A stretch of DNA of 64,000 nucleotides from Trochalopteron elliotii (taxonomy: Eukaryota > Chordata > Aves > Passeriformes > Leiothrichidae): the NCBI GenBank assembly GCA_024734555.1, contig JANPWX010000097.1, positions 6,757,832 to 6,821,831 of the forward strand, read 5' to 3'. Position 1 is the first letter of the stretch, and the number at the start of each line of letters is the position of its first letter. The position numbers and the translations under genes are program-made. The notes under the pieces were generated by a model that did no database searches, had not been told where the DNA came from, and saw only the letters and a program-made list of their open reading frames with translations. Shown here one piece after another: positions 12,211 to 24,888 of this stretch.

Positions 12211-14467
12211 CTGTTTAGATATCAAAATTAACTCCCACACATCCTGCAGCTTCTTGAGGTTTTACTTTTTCTTTCATTCTAAGAGAGATTAGCCTTTGGT
12301 GACTGAAGTTCAAGAATGTTTCTATCCGTACAAGTAAGTCTGTTGGTGCTCAGAGGAAATGGGGTTTCTGTGAAGGTGTGATTTTAGGTGAAGCAATGAT
12401 TTTAGCTGCATCAGTGTTCCAGGCATTAAAGCCAACCCTGCATTTTAAATGTGTTGCATGCTCAAAAAACTGTCTACCTTAGGCCAGTCCCAAGGCATGA
12501 ATATTAATGAAAGAGTTTCCCCACATGAACAACATGTACTGTCTCATGCCTTATGCCTGCCTCGAATTTAAAATAGCCTGGTGCAGTCATAGGGAAGTCT
12601 CATGGCACTGTAACTCCATATCAACCACAGGTAAATGCTGTGGGTGATACTGTTCTGCTGCGATGCATTTCGAAGTAGCTTCTAGAACAGCTCTCCTGTG
12701 GGGAATGGACTTGATCTGGGCTGAGTACGACTGGACTTTGAGGACTCCAGGCTTGGGTGCACAGGGGCAGAGCTGTTTGTCTCACTGTTTCCACACGGCT
12801 GCTTTATTTTTAGCTGCCAGGACTGAATTTCCCAAAAGGACTGCATCCTCACAGACAACAGGATATTAAATTTAAGTGACAGATTTCCGCAGTGGTCACT
12901 TTTTTTCCAAAATCCACAGAGACCAGGGCGACTGTCAGAGCAAATGTGGTGAGAATAGGTGCTCCATGCAGCACATCTCCTGTCCCAGGCATCAGTGTCC
13001 CTTTTGTGTCCTCCCCTGGGAGGAGGGCAGGCCAATCAAAGAAGCCTCTCTGGCATTTTGTCTGAGTTACGAAAAGCTGATAGCTGGAAAGTTTCTTCTG
13101 TGTTTTGTGCTTTGAAGGGACGTGTTTAGTGTCACTGCCTTGCTTCAGACACCTGCCATTTGTGGTGTTGAGAGCAGCTCTAAGTGGGACAGCGAAGTTT
13201 CATTTGTGTCTCTGAGGAAATCTGTCTTTTATTCCCAGCACAGTGGTGTTGCTGTGCTCTCCTTCTCTGAGCTCCGACTTGCAAACCTGTCCATCACTCT
13301 GTGCATATCTGCACTTCACAGGCATCATTGCTTTTAACCAGCCTCTGCCTTTCCAGCCTGTGCCTCCATGGAGGGCTGGCCATTGGCAGGGTGGGAGCAA
13401 GCTTGGTGCTGGGGCATTTCTCAAGGCATTCTTGCCTTGTCCCTTTCCCAGAGGCGTTTTCCCCAAGCTGGTTATCACTTCTTTGAAGTTTGACAGTAAG
13501 TGTGTTTACTTAGAACAGGGAAGTAGGAAAACGCTAATGGCAGGCAAACTGACTGGGGAGGCAAACATCTCCACTTCTCCTTTTTGGGTGTTTTCCCAGC
13601 TCATAGAAGCATCTCGTTGAGCCTGACTCAACCTGTGTCGACAGATCAGCAACGACCCGCAGAGACATCCCCCATCACCTCTCCCTCCACCAATCCCCTG
13701 CCCTGTGCCAGCCTGCAGTGGCTGGAGGCAGGGGGGGTCTGGCTGGGGTGGTTCCTGCTTCCTGCTCAACACAACAAACACCCTGGCTTCAACAAAAGGG
13801 CGAGGCTGCCCCTGTGTTTCTGTGGCACGCAGCAAGTGACTGGCATGGCCACACTTTCGTTACCTCTTTTGTAGGCTGTAATATGAATATCCCTTCCTCT
13901 TCTCCTCCTTCTGCCTTCCAAAGGTTCACCAAATCTGGGAACGAGTGGTAAAGGGAGATGTTTGATGCTGCCCTGTCCTTTCCTGCCACCCCTACCTACC
14001 CTAGGTGGAACACAGGCAGCAGCAGTGGGAAGGGTAAGCAGCCAGTGGTTGTGCCTGGGCTTTGCTCCCATTGAGGGCAGCAGGCCTCCTTCCACATAGC
14101 CATGTCTTTCAAGCTGTTTCTGAAGTTTCAGATGGGCTTGAAGGAATTGCAACCAAAGTACTTGGGAGATGTTGCAACGGGACATTTGGTTATAGTGAAA
14201 ACTGCCTTCCTTCTTCCTCTCTCACACTTCTTGCTCATGCCCAGCCCTGTTCAGGGGCTGCACAGAGGCTCACATCTGAGACCAAGTTAAAAATAATTTA
14301 CCTTTTTGGTTACTTTCCAGCCACATAATTTCCTTGATCCCCTCCAAGTGAAAGCACTGCATGGGAAGGGTGCAGGAGTGGGACACTCATGGCATGGGTG
14401 GCCCTCAGAGGAGATGTGGGTATAGGGGGGACTCCTCTATGCTCCCACAAATGCCCACTTATAAAAC
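12211..14467. other. unique DNA, no gene recognised
   Basis: Composition is mixed and there is no CpG cluster. Open frames reach 139 codons (minus, 13766-14185) and overlap one another on both strands. No repeat family is recognised. Confidence 0.55.
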
Positions 14468-14510
14468 CAGTCCTTGGAGGTGTTTAAGGCAGGCTGCAAG
14501 AGGCTGAGAT
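14468..14510 (+). mobile_element. short CR1 LINE ORF2 C-terminal crumb
   Basis: The bases at 14471-14505 match the CR1 segment that encodes the ORF2 C-terminus. In one frame they read SLEVFK, as in the family signature PSLEVFKARLDGAL, and then a lost base breaks the frame. A second weak CR1-like match (GTCTAG...GGGAAGTG) at 14563-14580 may be the next part of the same element after an insertion or rearrangement. The match is short, so identity is tentative. Confidence 0.45.
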
Positions 14511-16522
14511 CACACCCATTAATTGTTCCCTTTGCCTGCACTTCCCTTGCCTGATTACAGGTTGTCTAGACTGGGAAGTGCAGGTTTTGCTCTTGGAGCA
14601 TGATCAGAATAAGGTGCGACATGCTGTCCTCCCTGTGGTGGAAAAGGGATGTCAGTGCCTGCTGAAGGAGGATTTCTTTCTCTTTTGGCCTGGGCTGGCT
14701 TTAGATCTGCCATCTCCTGGTGCAGGGAGAGGATGGGTAGTCCCAGCCTACACAGCGCCTGCTTCACAGGTAGGGCTTGCATCTCCAGGCACTGAAAAAT
14801 GACTCAATGTGGATCAGAAAGTGGTGGTGTTAAACAGCAGTCACTTCAAAGCTATTGTCAGTTGGTAAGAGAATAATTTTAAATTAAACCAGTTCTGAAA
14901 CTATCTACCGCAAGTGGTTACAAGCCTGAGTGTTGTAAAACTGGACCGTTTCCTCTTTTCCTCACAACGATCGTGTCCTTGATTTCTCCTTTAGGCTGCT
15001 TTGGCAATTCTTGCACAGTAATAAAAAGGCATGACACAGCATATGTTTTGTGGCTCACCTTGCCAAATAAAATTACAATGTTAGTGTAGCTTCTTTGCCT
15101 TTGCATAATGAACTCTCCAAAGAAGCTGGAGAGAGGGTAAGCATCTGTGCCAAGATAAAAGCAAAACCAAGAAGTACAAAAGTCTGGTTTAAAGCAGTCT
15201 CAGTTTAAAGTAATTCTTTTTAAAATTACTTATCTTGAAACTGTTACAGACAGTTAGGGAAAGTCATAGAGTTTCTAAATGGCTGTTATGTTCTAAGTCT
15301 GCAACTTCATTGCTTAGATTAAGAAAAAAATAGATGGAACTTTAAGAGCTCATGAACGTGTCACAGCAGAGCATCATGTGCGCAACACATGCTGGGGTCA
15401 GGAGGAAGTGGGCTGCAAAGGAACTGCTTATTCTCCATTCCTCAGGCTGGATGGACATTATTTGCATTTTTAATAGCATTCAGGACAATGTTTATGTCAT
15501 GGTAATTACACTGACTGACAACAAGGGGAATTTGGTGTGTGGGCAGGAGGTTGGTTTCGAGAGAGTGGTGCCCAGTCATGCTGCCTTTTTCATCACCTTA
15601 TGGTCACCCCTCAGGGAGCAGAAATGGGAGCGTGGACCTTACTGGGAAGTCTAATGGAAGGGAAGGACTTCCTTGTAGAGTACTCTGATGACAGAGTAAA
15701 GGGGAAATCCTTCAGCCTATGGATCTGCTTAATCTGTTTCAGGAAAAAGGCAAAAACCTACCCCAACAAGCATACTGCATTTATGCCACTACATGCCTCC
15801 ATAAATAGCTGAAATTGGATTCAGGCAGACTGAGTGGTTCAAATACTGAACATTTAAGATCAGAACCTACCTCAATAATGACAAAGACAAAACTCCCAAC
15901 AAAAGATCCAGCACTGGATCTCTTTTCCAGCTTCTGGAAATCCAACTAAGGGGAATTAAGGGGAGAAAGAAGAAAAAAAAAGACATGAGTGAGGAACATT
16001 TTGTCATCAGCTCTGGCACGGCACCCAAATCTTGCCTGTCATAAATGACATCCAGTCATTTGACAGGTATTAGATCTGTTCATACTTTCATCACACTGAA
16101 ATATCACCTGCTTGTCCCAAACCTTTTTTGCCTAGATCACCTCTGTGTTCATTGTGATATACTGTGGGTGACTTTTGATAGCATTTGTTAACAATATAAG
16201 AGTTGAGTCAATAACTCTTTTTTTGGTAAGAAATAGCATCAAAGAAAATAACTTAGTTCTTTTTAGATAACAAAGACAAGTGAAATCTCCAAATACAATG
16301 GCAAGATAAGTCAGTGTTTGAAGAACAGCAAGAGGTGTTATCAATGTGGAGGGAAACGTGACCAAATCTGTAAAACAGCTCTGTGTCTGGCAATACTCAT
16401 CTTGCATAAGGCACTCTTCCAGCTCTCTGTAGGCACACTTTCCATGGGATATGTCAAAACCAGCTTCATTCCCAGGCCACCTCACCACAGTCCTTGTGTC
16501 CTTGGAGGCTGAGGGAGCACCT
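14511..16522. other. unique DNA, no gene recognised
   Basis: AT-rich patches at about 14860-14890 and 15170-15330 contain TTTAAA and TTAAATT cores. The A-rich tract at 15969-15980 is low complexity. Open frames are at most 100 codons on plus and 164 on minus (16132-16626, which runs into the hexamer repeat). No domain is visible. Confidence 0.55.
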
Positions 16523-16558
16523 CCATGGCCATGGCCATGGCCCTGGCCCTGGCCCTGG
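16523..16558. repeat. hexamer minisatellite, (CCATGG)3(CCCTGG)3
   Basis: Three exact CCATGG units (16523-16540) are followed without a gap by three exact CCCTGG units (16541-16558). The two halves differ by one A/C change per unit, so the tract looks like a hexamer array in which one variant spread through half the copies. Read as protein it gives Pro-Trp or Gly-His/Gly-Gln repeats, but nothing suggests it is translated. Confidence 0.9.
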
Positions 16559-19500
16559 AGCAGCACACCCAGAAGGTGGCTAGAACCCAGCAGGCATCTC
16601 TGGAAAGAGTCAGAGATGCTGCACACTGAGATATGCTCAGTTTATTCCCTGCACAAAGTGAAGAGGACCCAAACACCAACCCCTAGCCTTCAGCCCAGCA
16701 CGACTCTGCAGGTGAGCACACGTCCCTTGGAGGCAAGGATGGCTTTGAGGATGCTGTCTGGTGTCCACATGAATTCATGGGTCAGCTTCAATGCTTCTGG
16801 GTCTCGGTGCCCCATTCTGGATGATTGTTGCTATTTTTGTGTGGTAGGTGTCTGGCAGTGGTGGCTCTGAGCCAGCTCAGTCCACTGCTGCACCCAGAGT
16901 ACAGGGCTGGCTCCGGAGTTGCAGCTGATGGCATAAAGCTGCCAGTAAATCAAGTGGCTCACAAAAGCATGAGTGACTGCTTTCACAATGTGATTAAAAT
17001 TACCAAGGGTAAACATTTCAAATGTTCAATAAGTCACATCACCACCTGTACTTTAAAGTACCTTTCCCCATTTCACTCCCTTAACCTTATGGGATTCTTC
17101 CCATGTTCTTGAAACCATTTCCTTCCTCATTTCAGCTGTCATTGCAGCTGAACACTCACGTAATAAATAAAAGTACTGTATGGCTGGAGATTGTGCTGGG
17201 GAGGAAAAATGTAATGCCATTTATTATAAAATCGCCTGAGCAGGCAGCTGATCTTAGCATGCACTCTGCATCCTTTCAACATCAAGACAATTTGTAAAGT
17301 ACTATTGCAAAATTTGGTTTATCTTCCAGCTCACTTCTTATGATTCTTATTTTTATGAAAGCATTTTCAAATGCAATTTCAGTTAGGTTTTTTTCATGCT
17401 GGCTTTTCACTCTAAGCAATGTTACTGAAGTCAGGCCTTACCTTCATGGTTTAGTTTTGAAAGGTTCTAAATGTAAATTTGGAACTTGTATTGCACATTA
17501 CTGAGCTGTTTGATTTTATATTTGTTAACTAGGACTTGTTTTCTCTCCAGCATTCTTCAGTTTCCTACAACTTTCCTTGGTGAACTGATTCTTCAGGATG
17601 GACATGAACTGAATTATTGGAACAAAAAATACCAGTAGGGAAGAAATGGGGTAAATTGTGCTTCTAGCTACTTCTGTAAACATGTCAGTAGCAGGATGAA
17701 TCCTGGGACTGACGTGTGGCTTTCAGTCCTCTCCTGGCAAAGCAGGAGATCTGAGCAGTGGGGTGTAGGTGCAGGGGTTTGGGCCACTGGGTGTTCTCAG
17801 AGGAGCAGTGGAAAGATTATCTGTTACAACATGCTTTTCCCTCAGGTGAGTTACTTTTAATAGATGTTTTGTTTTAGGAAATGATGAGTTGGCACTGCTA
17901 CTTTTGATTTTACTTCAGGGAAGATGAGCTATAGGTTCAGGGGGGTTCTCTGCTTCCAGTAGTGTGATTTCTTTTAATCAGATGCAAATACACCAGTTGT
18001 CTAAGCCTCTAGGTATGTATTTACAAAATAAATACATTACCCATCTACGTCTTTATGGGAATCCTTTCAAATCTTCCCACCTTTTTTTTCACAAGTGTTT
18101 TTAAGCATACTACCTTCTGATCCAAAGACCAAGAGCATGACCAGGAGTGTTCTCCAACTGATGAGAATTGATTCTGAATTAGACCATAAAAGAAGGATGC
18201 ACTGTGACAGCATTTTGTAAATTTGGGCTTTTTTTTCTTTTTCATGAGAAACTGGCTTTTCGAGACCCATCCAAGCAGGAGAATTTGCAGTGTTAGCACC
18301 GTGGGTTCACCCAGTCAAACACTTGTGATCAGTTTATTCTCCCTGAGGTCTGAAGGTCTCTGCACTTTCCCAAGAAGCTTCCTATGACTCAAAGAGCAAC
18401 CATTAGAGGACACATCAGATCAACAATTGCTAGACAAAGAACAGAAATCAGACTGCTTGCAAGGATACCAGATGTTGATGTATCATCATAGCTCTTCTAC
18501 AACAGTGGAAGAGTTGTTTTCTTTTTATATGATTATATCAAGGGGAATCAGTTGTGCTCATAGGGTTGTTTGGAGTATTAAAGTCAACAGCTCCTTTAGC
18601 AACCATCCCAGCTTCTGGGCAGATATCCATGGGAGCTTTGGGAGTTCGCTTTAGTTCAGGATGCCCCAGAAAGAAACACCCTTTATACTGAATTAACTAG
18701 CTGCTACTTCACCCCTAATGCCTAGACTTGATGTAGTGAAGCAAAACTACAGTGAAGTAATGAAATCAATAATGTTATTAAAATAGCTCGCACCAGTTAC
18801 CAGACGTCCTGCTGGCCAATCTCTCAGTAACTAAAGGGATGTCAGCAGGAACATGTCAGGGCCACAGATAACAGCCAAAAGCCAACTTGCCTTCCCCCTG
18901 CTCAGGGGAGCTTTTCCAGAAGAGCACAGGGGCAGGCACCCAGGGACAGGATGGATGAGGGTCAGCTTGGGTGGGATGGCAGGAGAAAAGAGAGGATAAG
19001 CAGCTCCAAAAAGGTAGTTTTTTGGCTGGGGGTTTTGCATAAGAAAGCTTTTCTAGCACTAATGCATCTGGAGTGAGACATTACTAGGAGCAGTGCACAC
19101 TGAGAACTGGAAAAAGCTGTCTGGAAAAGATTAACCTGGTCTTGAAGGCCAGATGTATCTTGGTTGGCCATTGAGAAGCTGGAGGGTCTGGCTTATTGGT
19201 GGATGCAATGAAGGCAAAACAGCTCTGCTTGGCCTGAATCTCTGTGTTTAAAAATGCATTTTGGTGTCAATATATAACGGAATAAATAAGATTAACTATA
19301 TGCTAGTAAGGCCTAAACCTTCTTACTGTGCAAAGACCATAAAACCATCCTGACACAGACAAACAGAACTGAGAAAGTATTTTAATAACGCACTTTTACT
19401 GTTCATGTTTTACACAAATAACACAAATATTTCCATCACTATTAGCCAAATCTCCTGGAAACAAGTTCATAGGCAAGTAATTCTAAGTGTTAAATATGCA

Positions 19501-19729
19501 GGGTCCTCTCTGTCTGGCTCTATTCTGGTACTCTGTGTATGCCCTTCCTTGAACTGACTGCAGCTGCCATCTGTCTAGCTTCTTCCTGGCCATCTTCTCT
19601 GAAAATTTTTATTCTAATTAAAATGGGGGAGCTAGTTTTGCAGGTGATGGTGGCAAGCAACTGGTGTGAAGAGTGATCTTGAAGTATTAGAAGTCATGAT
19701 TTCTAGAAAAGGAGAACAAAACCCCACAA
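16559..19729. other. unique DNA, no gene recognised
   Basis: Mostly AT-rich from 16900 to 18300, with short open frames (at most 139 codons). No CpG cluster or recognisable interspersed repeat is seen before the old CR1 body that starts near 19730. Confidence 0.55.
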
Positions 19730-21570
19730 AGACAAAACAGTGGACTTTGAGACAGACTTTAGCTAACTCATAGTGTTAGTACACACAAGCCCAGAGGAAC
19801 AAATCCAAGGCAGAAAGAACATTTGGGAAGTTGGCAGTGCCCTAAGGAAGCCGTATGAAAGGCACATAACTACTGTGCACCTCTGTACTGCAGCAACTTA
19901 GCACAAGTACAGAGGGAAGGTAGTAAGGTACCAGCTGACTAAGTCATGAGCTCTTCATTAGTTTCAAAAGTGCAGAGGAAGCACACAGAAAGTGGAACTA
20001 GGTCAGGTTAGTAAGTATGAAAGAGCAGCATAAGCGTGGAGGAACAACATGAAGATGTAAGTGATGCAACGAACAGGGGGCGTGAAGTGTATGCACTAAG
20101 AGCAACAGGAGAGCCAAAGAAAGAGCTGGGTTTCACAAAGAGAAGCAGACACTGAGTTGATGATGTCAAATATCAAAAGTGATTGATATTTTTTCCTTCA
20201 GTTTTTGCTCAAAAGTGCCCTATTTAACACAACCAGCCTAAGCAGTCCAAGGGTAAGGATACTGGCTGCAAGAAAGAACAAAGAGGTCACACAGTGTCTA
20301 AATAAGTCAGATATATTTCAACTGACAAGGCTTAAAAGTCTTCTGCCATGATGGGTAAAGCAGCTGAAGCTCACTCAGCACAGAAGTCAGGAGTGGGGGC
20401 ATGTGTTTCCACACACTGGGAAAGGCAAATCTAGCACTTACCACGAAAAGGGAAGGATAGACAGGAGGAACCAGGAATCAGAAACCAGACTGATTAATTT
20501 CAATTCCTGGAAAATTACTGGAAGTGGTAATTGGATAAACTATTTTCCAGCACCTAGAAGACAACAAGCAGATGAAGAACAGTGAGTACTGATTTGACAA
20601 GAACAAATCACATCAAATCAATCTAATTTCCTTCTACAGTAGGTCTTAGATCTTGATTTTAGTGCAGCTTTTTGCCTTTGTCTCACCTGACACTTTCATA
20701 AACCAAGCAAAGAAGCACGGCTTTGAAGAACCTGCTATTAGAGGAGCATACAGCTGGTTGGAAAACCAGACTAAGAGCAGTTATAAATGTTTCACTGTCA
20801 AACTGGCAGTACATATCAAATGAAGTCTGAAGCCATCTGTTTTGTGTCTGGCAGCACACAGTATTTTCATTAATATCTTCAAAAAAAAAAAAAAACAAGA
20901 GCAGGGAACACTTATTAAATTAGCACAGGACACTATGAAGAGCAAGCACTTCGGAGAACAGGAGGAGAATGCAAAACAATCTTGACAAATGAGGCAGAGG
21001 GATGGGAAGTGAAGCGCCATTCAGAACGGACAAATGGAGCTCTGGGTTTTTGTAGGCGTCATCATGGACTACAAGACCAACTGGGAAACAACCAGCTCAA
21101 CATGAATGAGTGTGGTCATGCTGCAGTAAAAAATGAAAGTGCTGTCATGAGGTGAACAAACAGAAGTGCAGCTTGTGACAAACAGGAAACCATTCTCCCC
21201 CTGTTGTCTATGTTGTCAAGGCTTCATTTGAAGTAATCTTTGCAATTTTGGCCTCTGTAGTTCAGGGAGATTGAGGTGATTGCAGAAACTGCAAAGGAGA
21301 GCAATGGCAATGGTCCAGAAATGGTGGCAAGTGGAAAAGGCTGAATAGTCTAAACTCAAAAAACTCTGTTAATAAGATACCACAGTGTAGGGGCTAGGAA
21401 GACACAGTAGTGATTATCTAGTATATAAACCAGGAAGAGAATAATCTAATTTTTAAGTCCATCTGTGCTACTAGAGTCTTAAATCAGAGCACCAGAGCAG
21501 GCTGCTCAGAGTTGAAGAATACCCAGTGTTAGAGGGTTTTGAGGACTAATGCAAAATCCCACATGGGGCT
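19730..21570 (+). mobile_element. old CR1 LINE body, reverse-transcriptase region, degenerate
   Basis: CR1 is a non-LTR retrotransposon whose ORF2 encodes an endonuclease and a reverse transcriptase. In this copy the translated RT landmarks appear in order. NKSHQINLISF lies at 20602-20634. LDFSAAF lies at 20652-20672, where the family has LDFSKAF. An SWLENQ-like stretch follows at about 20755-20770. LIKLAQDT lies at 20911-20934, where the family has LIKFADDT. The catalytic FADD box is therefore LAQD and the enzyme is dead. An A15 tract at 20881-20895 replaces the codons after the NIF-like stretch. CR1-like DNA continues past 21060-21130 to about 21570, and weaker similarity reaches back to 19730. 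Both ends are approximate. The divergence points to an ancient insertion. Confidence 0.8.
20881..20895 (+). repeat. A15 tract inside the CR1 body
   Basis: Fifteen A bases interrupt the CR1 RT segment. CR1 sequence resumes directly after it (CTTATTAAA at 20911), so this looks like local expansion within the element rather than the tail of another insertion. Confidence 0.85.
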
Positions 21571-22970
21571 TGGGGAGGAGCAGTCAGGCCAGCCGTGATT
21601 CTGCCAGCCCCACCTCTAACCATTTCCGGGAGTGGATAGTCTTTGGGATTCAACTCACTGCTTGCATCTGAACATCTCCAGTACTGGAGGCCATTTCTCA
21701 CTGAGGACAACTGAACCAATCAGAGTAATTGTATCTTTAATGAAAAAGTTTTGGTCAGAAGAAGGAGGGCAACAGAAAGACATAAACCTAGTGTCAGTTG
21801 AGCCAGTGTAATACAGTGGGGTGATATTAGAATTTACTTGCAGCCTACCTGGTGTTGTGCCGTGGACAAAAGTCATATCTCGTTGCAAGCTTTTGGGAAT
21901 CTGCTGCTACAGCTTGCAGCTTACTGAGCGACACCATGGCTCTGAATACTCACACTCACTCCTTGTCCTCTGTTACCTTGACAGTATCCTCCTCTCTGGT
22001 ATCCTTTGGGGACTGCCCTAGTGTTGCAAATGCTTCCTGCTTCTTGCTCTTAGATCCTTGCCTCAAATGCCTCTTTGGCTGTGGTACCCCAACCCCTACA
22101 GTTCCCTGCCTTCCCTTAGATGTCTCGAAACAGCTCTGCTGTCCTCCAGTTCATGTCAGCCCTGTCCTTAGAGCCCTTCCCAGGTTTTATATCATGTGGT
22201 TTTGTAGCCCTCTCTGCTTACTAATGCCTTCCCCTCTGGCCTTGATCTCTTCCCAGGACTCTCAATTTGCCAGCCTAGACTTCCACACTTCATCACCCGA
22301 AATCAGTGCCATACATTTGCCTGGCTGCCCACAAAGCTGAGCACTTGACACAGGAAAAGGAAACTATCTCTCAGCTCAAGTAAAATATAAAGCAGAAGCT
22401 CTAGTCGTGCTCAGCATCTACCAAGGAATCCTTGGAATTCCTTTCTCCCTTCAGCAGATTAATTAATTTCTGTCTTCTCATGACCCAGTCTCCTACTGGT
22501 ACAGCAGAATAGGTGGCTAAAAAGGTGCCTTCTGACCCTAAACATCCAAAGATAATCTAAGAAGGGGGGTTGTGGAGCAGGTAAAAACCACACACCACAT
22601 TTTAAAATAAATGCTGCAGACTGGATCCCTTGAACTTATGCCTTGGATATGATCATGCACTGTGTAGAGCAGTCTGACTTGGGTATGTTCACTTGTTTTA
22701 CCATTTGTTGGGTTCTGGTTAACTGTGTACTGCTTTGACACTGAGTTCCTTGCTGCAGTATTCATTGTCATATATGTCAAATATATAAAACATTGCCTGG
22801 CTGTACTTTTGTTAGATGAGATTTTGCACACTCCCACACAAGGCGATGTGCCCTGCAGAAAATGCTGCAGCGTCCCCAGCCAGGGAGCTCTGGCAGGAGA
22901 AATGTTATGACAGTGCAAACATTTACCTCTGTTGCAGGCGTGATAGGAAGTGACACTGCAAACAGATGTG
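21571..22970. other. unique DNA, no gene recognised
   Basis: A 162-codon plus frame (21852-22340) is Ser-, Leu- and Cys-rich with no domain. A 171-codon minus frame (22538-23053) overlaps the CR1 tail that follows and is therefore partly repeat-derived. No other element is recognised. Confidence 0.55.
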
Positions 22971-23088
22971 TTTGAGCAACGTGGTCTAGTGGAAGGTGTC
23001 CCTGCTCCTGGCAGAGGAGGCTGGAACTGGATGATCTTAAAGGTCACTTCCAACCCAAAGCAACCTATGATTCTGTGATTCTCTGTGA
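22971..23088 (+). mobile_element. CR1 LINE 3' end with 8-base tail repeat
   Basis: From TTTGAGCAAC at 22971 the sequence follows the avian CR1 3' terminus: GTGGTCTAGTGGAAGGTGTC, a short GC-rich link, then GGAACTGGATGATCTTAAAG. It ends with the tail repeat TGATTCTGTGATTCTCTG at 23070-23087. Only about 120 bases are present, the usual severe 5' truncation. The orientation is plus, and it is younger-looking than the RT bodies elsewhere in the window. Confidence 0.9.
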
Positions 23089-24543
23089 CCTGTCAAGGCC
23101 TCAGCCTTGGGCAGATCAGCTCATCTTTTAACCAAAAGCAGTCCTGAAGCTCTCTGCTCCCCAAAGCCTGAAGGCATCTGCATGCAGCCAATGTCCTAAA
23201 TGAAATCTGCATAACCTGCCTAAAATCCTCCAAGAAAACCACCCCAGAAGCTCTGACCCTGTCTGCATGTCCAGGGATCCTAATTGCATCCAGTGAATAT
23301 AAAAGCTTTCAACGCCAGTGCAGCCATTGATGTACCACTGTGGAAAACATTAGAGAGAATTAACAGAAGGTCTCAAAGAAATAAGAGTGTGGCTAAAGGA
23401 AGCTATACTGAGGAGCACAGTATTTGACTTGTAGGTGTTGTGGCCTGAACCATAACCCAAAACAATCCTGAGTTTCAGGTTTCAAAAACTTGAAATGAAA
23501 ATAATGAACACTTGTCATTAAAATAATAATTTTGCTGAAGTATTCTTTACCAAGGGCAACCTTCATAGACTTGTGTTGATTAAGGCAAAATCCATAGATG
23601 CTGGCCCAGTGCTGCAGGAGCTTCGAAGGTTGTCACTTTTCCCTCTCACATCATGCTACCTCTCTCCTCCAAGCTAGCTTCCCACCAGTTTTCTTCCTCC
23701 GCCACCTCATTCCTCAGAGACATTATTTTTCTAAAAAACAGTGTACAAATATGCTGTCTGAGAGATGGGAGCAGAAAATGCTTCACAGCTCAGGGCTGTT
23801 TCCCTGTGCAGGTGCCTCCTTGCATCCCTCTGCAGAGCTGTAGGGTCTCAGGCAGCACGAGGCCAGCTCCTCACTTTTGCTCTTCACTTCCAGTACCCTG
23901 TTTACAAAACTCAATAAAAACCACTTAAGGCTAAGGACTGAAACTATGGCACTGAGGGAGAGAGTTATTCATCCTCCACAGCTGGTAAGTGTGCCCACTG
24001 ACCTACATCATGCCAGCAGCATCAAAGATGGGCAGCAGATCTGAAAAGCTCAGCACAGACACCTGGCCTTTCCTACAGGATAAGCATAGGCTGTAAATAT
24101 GCTTCCAGGAAGGTGTCAGTAGCAGGGACACTGACTAGCACCTATACGTGCCTGAAGGCAGCCTCTGCTGTTATTCCAGCACCAGAGAAATGATGTAACA
24201 GCAGTAATTTTTAGGAATCCAGCAGCATCCACCCGTCAGGCTGCATAGGATGCCCACATGCAGGGCTGCAGGCTGGGGTTCCTCTTCTGTTTCTGCTACC
24301 AGCACAAAAAAATTGAGATGGAAACCAACAGGAGATAAAACACAGACAAAGTGCTGCTGAAAAATACCAGTTGTAGTAACTCTTAGGACTAACCTTAAGT
24401 GTCAGATGAGTCAATGCCTCTCTTGAACATATGAACCATTTTGTGGGTATAACAGCAATACACTCCATAATCCCTTCCATATTTGGCTTTATTGGCTTAT
24501 TGTGCAGAGCCATTAGAATCAGGATCATCTCTTATGAAGCTGT
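23089..24543. other. unique DNA, no gene recognised
   Basis: No domain-bearing frame, CpG cluster or known repeat. The part 23440-23560 is AT-rich. Confidence 0.55.
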
Positions 24544-24563
24544 TAATGAAATGCAAATTGCAT
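24544..24563 (+). promoter_or_regulatory. POU/octamer composite site
   Basis: A perfect octamer ATGCAAAT lies at 24551-24558. It forms part of TAATGAAATGCAAAT (24544-24558), which differs from the known POU-dimer PORE element in three bases. It also forms part of the inverted repeat ATGCAA-A-TTGCAT (24551-24563). Both arrangements can hold POU dimers. The surrounding 24480-24700 is AT-rich and low in CpG. The sequence is direct observation; regulatory use is inference. Confidence 0.35.
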
Positions 24564-24861
24564 GAAAGATTTCTCTGCATCAATAGAAAACAACCTAGTA
24601 ATACATTCTTGCATAAAAATCTGCATAAAAGTCTGCTACAAAAGACATACTTTGAAAGAAGCAAAAATCCTGCATGACTAAGGAAGAAATATGCTCATCA
24701 CAGGAAAATGAATATCAGGATTGGAACTAGACATGACCTGTCTTAGAGCTGCTTGACACCAAAGAACAAATGTGCCTTTAACTACTGAGGTATCCCGAAG
24801 ATGTGATTCACACCATATCATGGCTAGAGCCAGGTAAAGAAAGTGCAATTAATATTTTATG

Positions 24862-24888
24862 CAGACTGAAAAATATAGTTTCAGTCTG
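24862..24888. repeat. perfect 10-base inverted repeat with 7-base loop
   Basis: CAGACTGAAA (24862-24871) and TTTCAGTCTG (24879-24888) are exact reverse complements around AATATAG. There is no further pairing outside the arms. If transcribed this is a small stable hairpin, too short for a microRNA precursor. It has no T-run directly after it and no adjoining gene. Confidence 0.85.
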
